A stretch of DNA of 64,000 nt, from positions 10,542,980 through 10,606,979 of the forward strand of contig OZ020623.1 of NCBI GenBank assembly GCA_963971575.1. Reading direction: 5' to 3'. A model generated the notes under the pieces. It searched no databases. It was not told the DNA's origin and worked only from the letters and a program-made list of their open reading frames with translations. Of the stretch, positions 62,611 to 64,000 are shown piece after piece (within the stretch, counting starts at the first letter, position 1; every line of letters starts with the position of its first letter). The position numbers and the translations under genes are program-made. The stretch is from Liopterus haemorrhoidalis (taxonomy: Eukaryota > Arthropoda > Insecta > Coleoptera > Dytiscidae).

Positions 62611-63621
62611 TTTATTTATTTATTTATTTATTAATTACTGCTGCCCAACAGTATTACCCAAGACAGGCAGGTACATAAATATATACATTAAATTTGAACA
62701 ACAAAAGTAATACTTAAAGTTACTAACAAAATTTTACTAACAAAAGTAATAATTAAAGAAACAAACTTTTCAAATAGCATATAAATAATATTGTTACAAA
62801 TACATATTAAATAGTATAATACAAAATAACAAAATCCTCTAATATTTACAATTTTCAATAATTTTGTAAACACAAAATTATATATAAAAAAAGAAATCGA
62901 TAAAAATGCTCTAAAAAAGTTCGAAAATTGTATCATCACGTGTATAGTATGAACACATACGATTTACAGGAGATTTGAGATGAAGGTTGGTATGAGCCTG
63001 TGGAAGGTAGAATAATAGTGGATGTCTGGTTGGAACAATAGGAGCGTTGAAATTTAATCTTTGGAGGGTTAAGGGGTCATCAATTTGATTATTTAATAGT
63101 TTTTTTAAATGAAGAAGTGACTTAGTTTTACGACGCTCTGCGAGGGACACAGAACTAAAGAGGTCCAGTAAAGTAGCGTAACTAAGACGTTGAGGAGGAT
63201 AAGAACCCATTATTTTGAAATAAATATATTTTAAAAATTTGTACTGTACCTTCTCTAACGTTTTTTGTTGGTTCTCGTAAATTGGATCCCAAACTACTGA
63301 ACAGTATTCAACTTTAGATCTAACAAAGGCATAGTATAAGGAGAAAATGGCATTAATATTAGTGAAGTCACGTGTGTTACGAATGATGAAACCAAGCATT
63401 TTCAGTGCTGATGAAAAAATATTATCTACATGTGTCTTAAATGTTAATTTAGTATCGAAAGTTACACCCAGATCCTTGATTGTATCACAACGCTCAAGAG
63501 TAACACCAGAAATAGAATAAGAAAAGTGATGGGAGTTAATTTTCCGAGTAAATGATAAAGTTTTACATTTAGACAGATTCAGTTTAAGTTTGTTTGCGGT
63601 GCACCAAGTACTTAGGGCATT
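62611..63621 (-). mobile_element. Non-LTR retrotransposon, 5'-truncated, (AAATA)n tail
   Basis: The tail TTTATTTATTTATTTATTTA (plus strand) starts at 62611. The open frame runs to 63621, where homology and frame stop together. No clear target duplication was found; ATTT occurs at both edges. Confidence 0.8.
62911..63621 (-). CDS. Reverse-transcriptase C-terminal region, 236 codons open
   Basis: Minus-strand frame open from 63621 to the stop at 62911, longer than an ATG-based call (63399). Order: WCTANKLKLNLSKCKTLSFT, DTIKDLGVTFDTKLTFKTHV, IFSSALKMLGFIIRNTRDFT, LYYAFVRSKVEYCSVVWDPI, LEKVQYKFLKYIYF and SLAERRKTKSLLHLKKLLN. This is the thumb and C-terminal region of a Jockey/CR1-type polymerase. 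The palm with the catalytic box is missing. No stop or shift is seen. Confidence 0.88.
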   Translation of the reverse strand, partial: NALSTWCTANKLKLNLSKCKTLSFTRKINSHHFSYSISGVTLERCDTIKDLGVTFDTKLTFKTHVDNIFSSALKMLGFIIRNTRDFTNINAIFSLYYAFVRSKVEYCSVVWDPIYENQQKTLEKVQYKFLKYIYFKIMGSYPPQRLSYATLLDLFSSVSLAERRKTKSLLHLKKLLNNQIDDPLTLQRLNFNAPIVPTRHPLLFYLPQAHTNLHLKSPVNRMCSYYTRDDTIFELF

Positions 63622-64000
63622 TCATCCTCTTTGATGCTTACCACGTGTCCTTTCCAGTTTAATCGTCTCTTATATTTTGTTAAATTTATTAAATTTTACC
63701 AAGAATATTATTTTCCGCGTTCATTGTGCTAATCTTCGCCTTCCTTAATCCAAATCTCAATCAAAAAATTCAATACATCAAAATTAATTAAAATGATTTT
63801 GAAAAGAAAATCTTGAAAAACAATCTACTAAGTTTTTCATTCATATCTGATGTTGGTTGTTAAATATCAAAAGCCTTATTAATTTTTAAGGGTTTAAAAT
63901 GATTGCGTTGAGTTTGGAGGAAAGTTTGTAGACCCTTAGAAGTTTTAGCAAATAAATGGAAGTGCAGATTCGTATAACTGAAATCAAAGTCCCAAGTGGA
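63622..64000. other. Unassigned AT-rich DNA
   Basis: Nothing recognised before the end of the window. Confidence 0.35.

Overview
This window looks like AT-rich animal nuclear DNA, most likely from an insect or other arthropod, and it is almost entirely a transposon graveyard. No intact host gene is recognisable. The evidence for an animal is the density of mariner elements (about 18 pieces in at least seven lineages), non-LTR retrotransposons with microsatellite or poly(A)-like tails, PIF/Harbinger and hAT elements with exact target-site duplications, a Helitron-like pair, tRNA-derived (SINE-like) modules and a 139-bp satellite. There are no bacterial operons, rRNA genes, CRISPR arrays or recognisable viral genes.

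Layout. 1-9 kb: a decayed mariner (1273-2502) abutting a 5'-truncated non-LTR element (2503-3115), a second mariner family (3395-4637), two copies of a dispersed repeat here called R1 (5130-5432), an internally deleted mariner (6687-7437), and a tRNA-like module next to an R1 body (7944-8935). 10-19 kb: a long-TIR DNA element carrying a pseudogene of a family I recall as common in arthropod gene sets (10452-11589), the longest R1 copy (12689-13611), a TIR element (14755-15328), a Helitron-like element (about 16186-16852), a hAT element with an internal minisatellite (17672-18091), and a ~550-bp repeat present twice. 19-35 kb: a mariner lineage at 19790-20949 and 32962-34247, more copies of the 3.4-kb mariner family, a Harbinger element inserted in an RTE-like retrotransposon (28.8-30.2 kb), and a THAP-like fragment. 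35-45 kb: the second Helitron-like element with an internal tandem duplication, a mariner nested inside another mariner (36.7-37.9 kb), the satellite (38.6-39.7 kb), and mixed mariner and reverse-transcriptase fragments. 45-53 kb: a reverse-transcriptase frame open for 465 codons (46231-47628), an internally deleted mariner, a probable solo LTR (49767-50395) and another mariner. 53-64 kb: R1 copies, a Harbinger gene interrupted by a hAT element (57.7-58.4 kb), and a multi-level nest of retrotransposons (60.3-62.6 kb) whose insertion order can be read from target duplications.

Nothing here forms a functional pathway. The interaction between parts is insertion history: elements land in older elements, and several non-autonomous copies (internally deleted mariners, hAT MITEs, R1) would have depended on enzymes encoded elsewhere. 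The most interesting signals are the long-TIR element at 10.5-11.6 kb, the R1 family with unrelated tRNA-like cassettes at the same internal position, the Helitron-like elements with a triplicated 66-codon reading frame, and the nest at 60.3-62.6 kb. All family assignments were made by eye.
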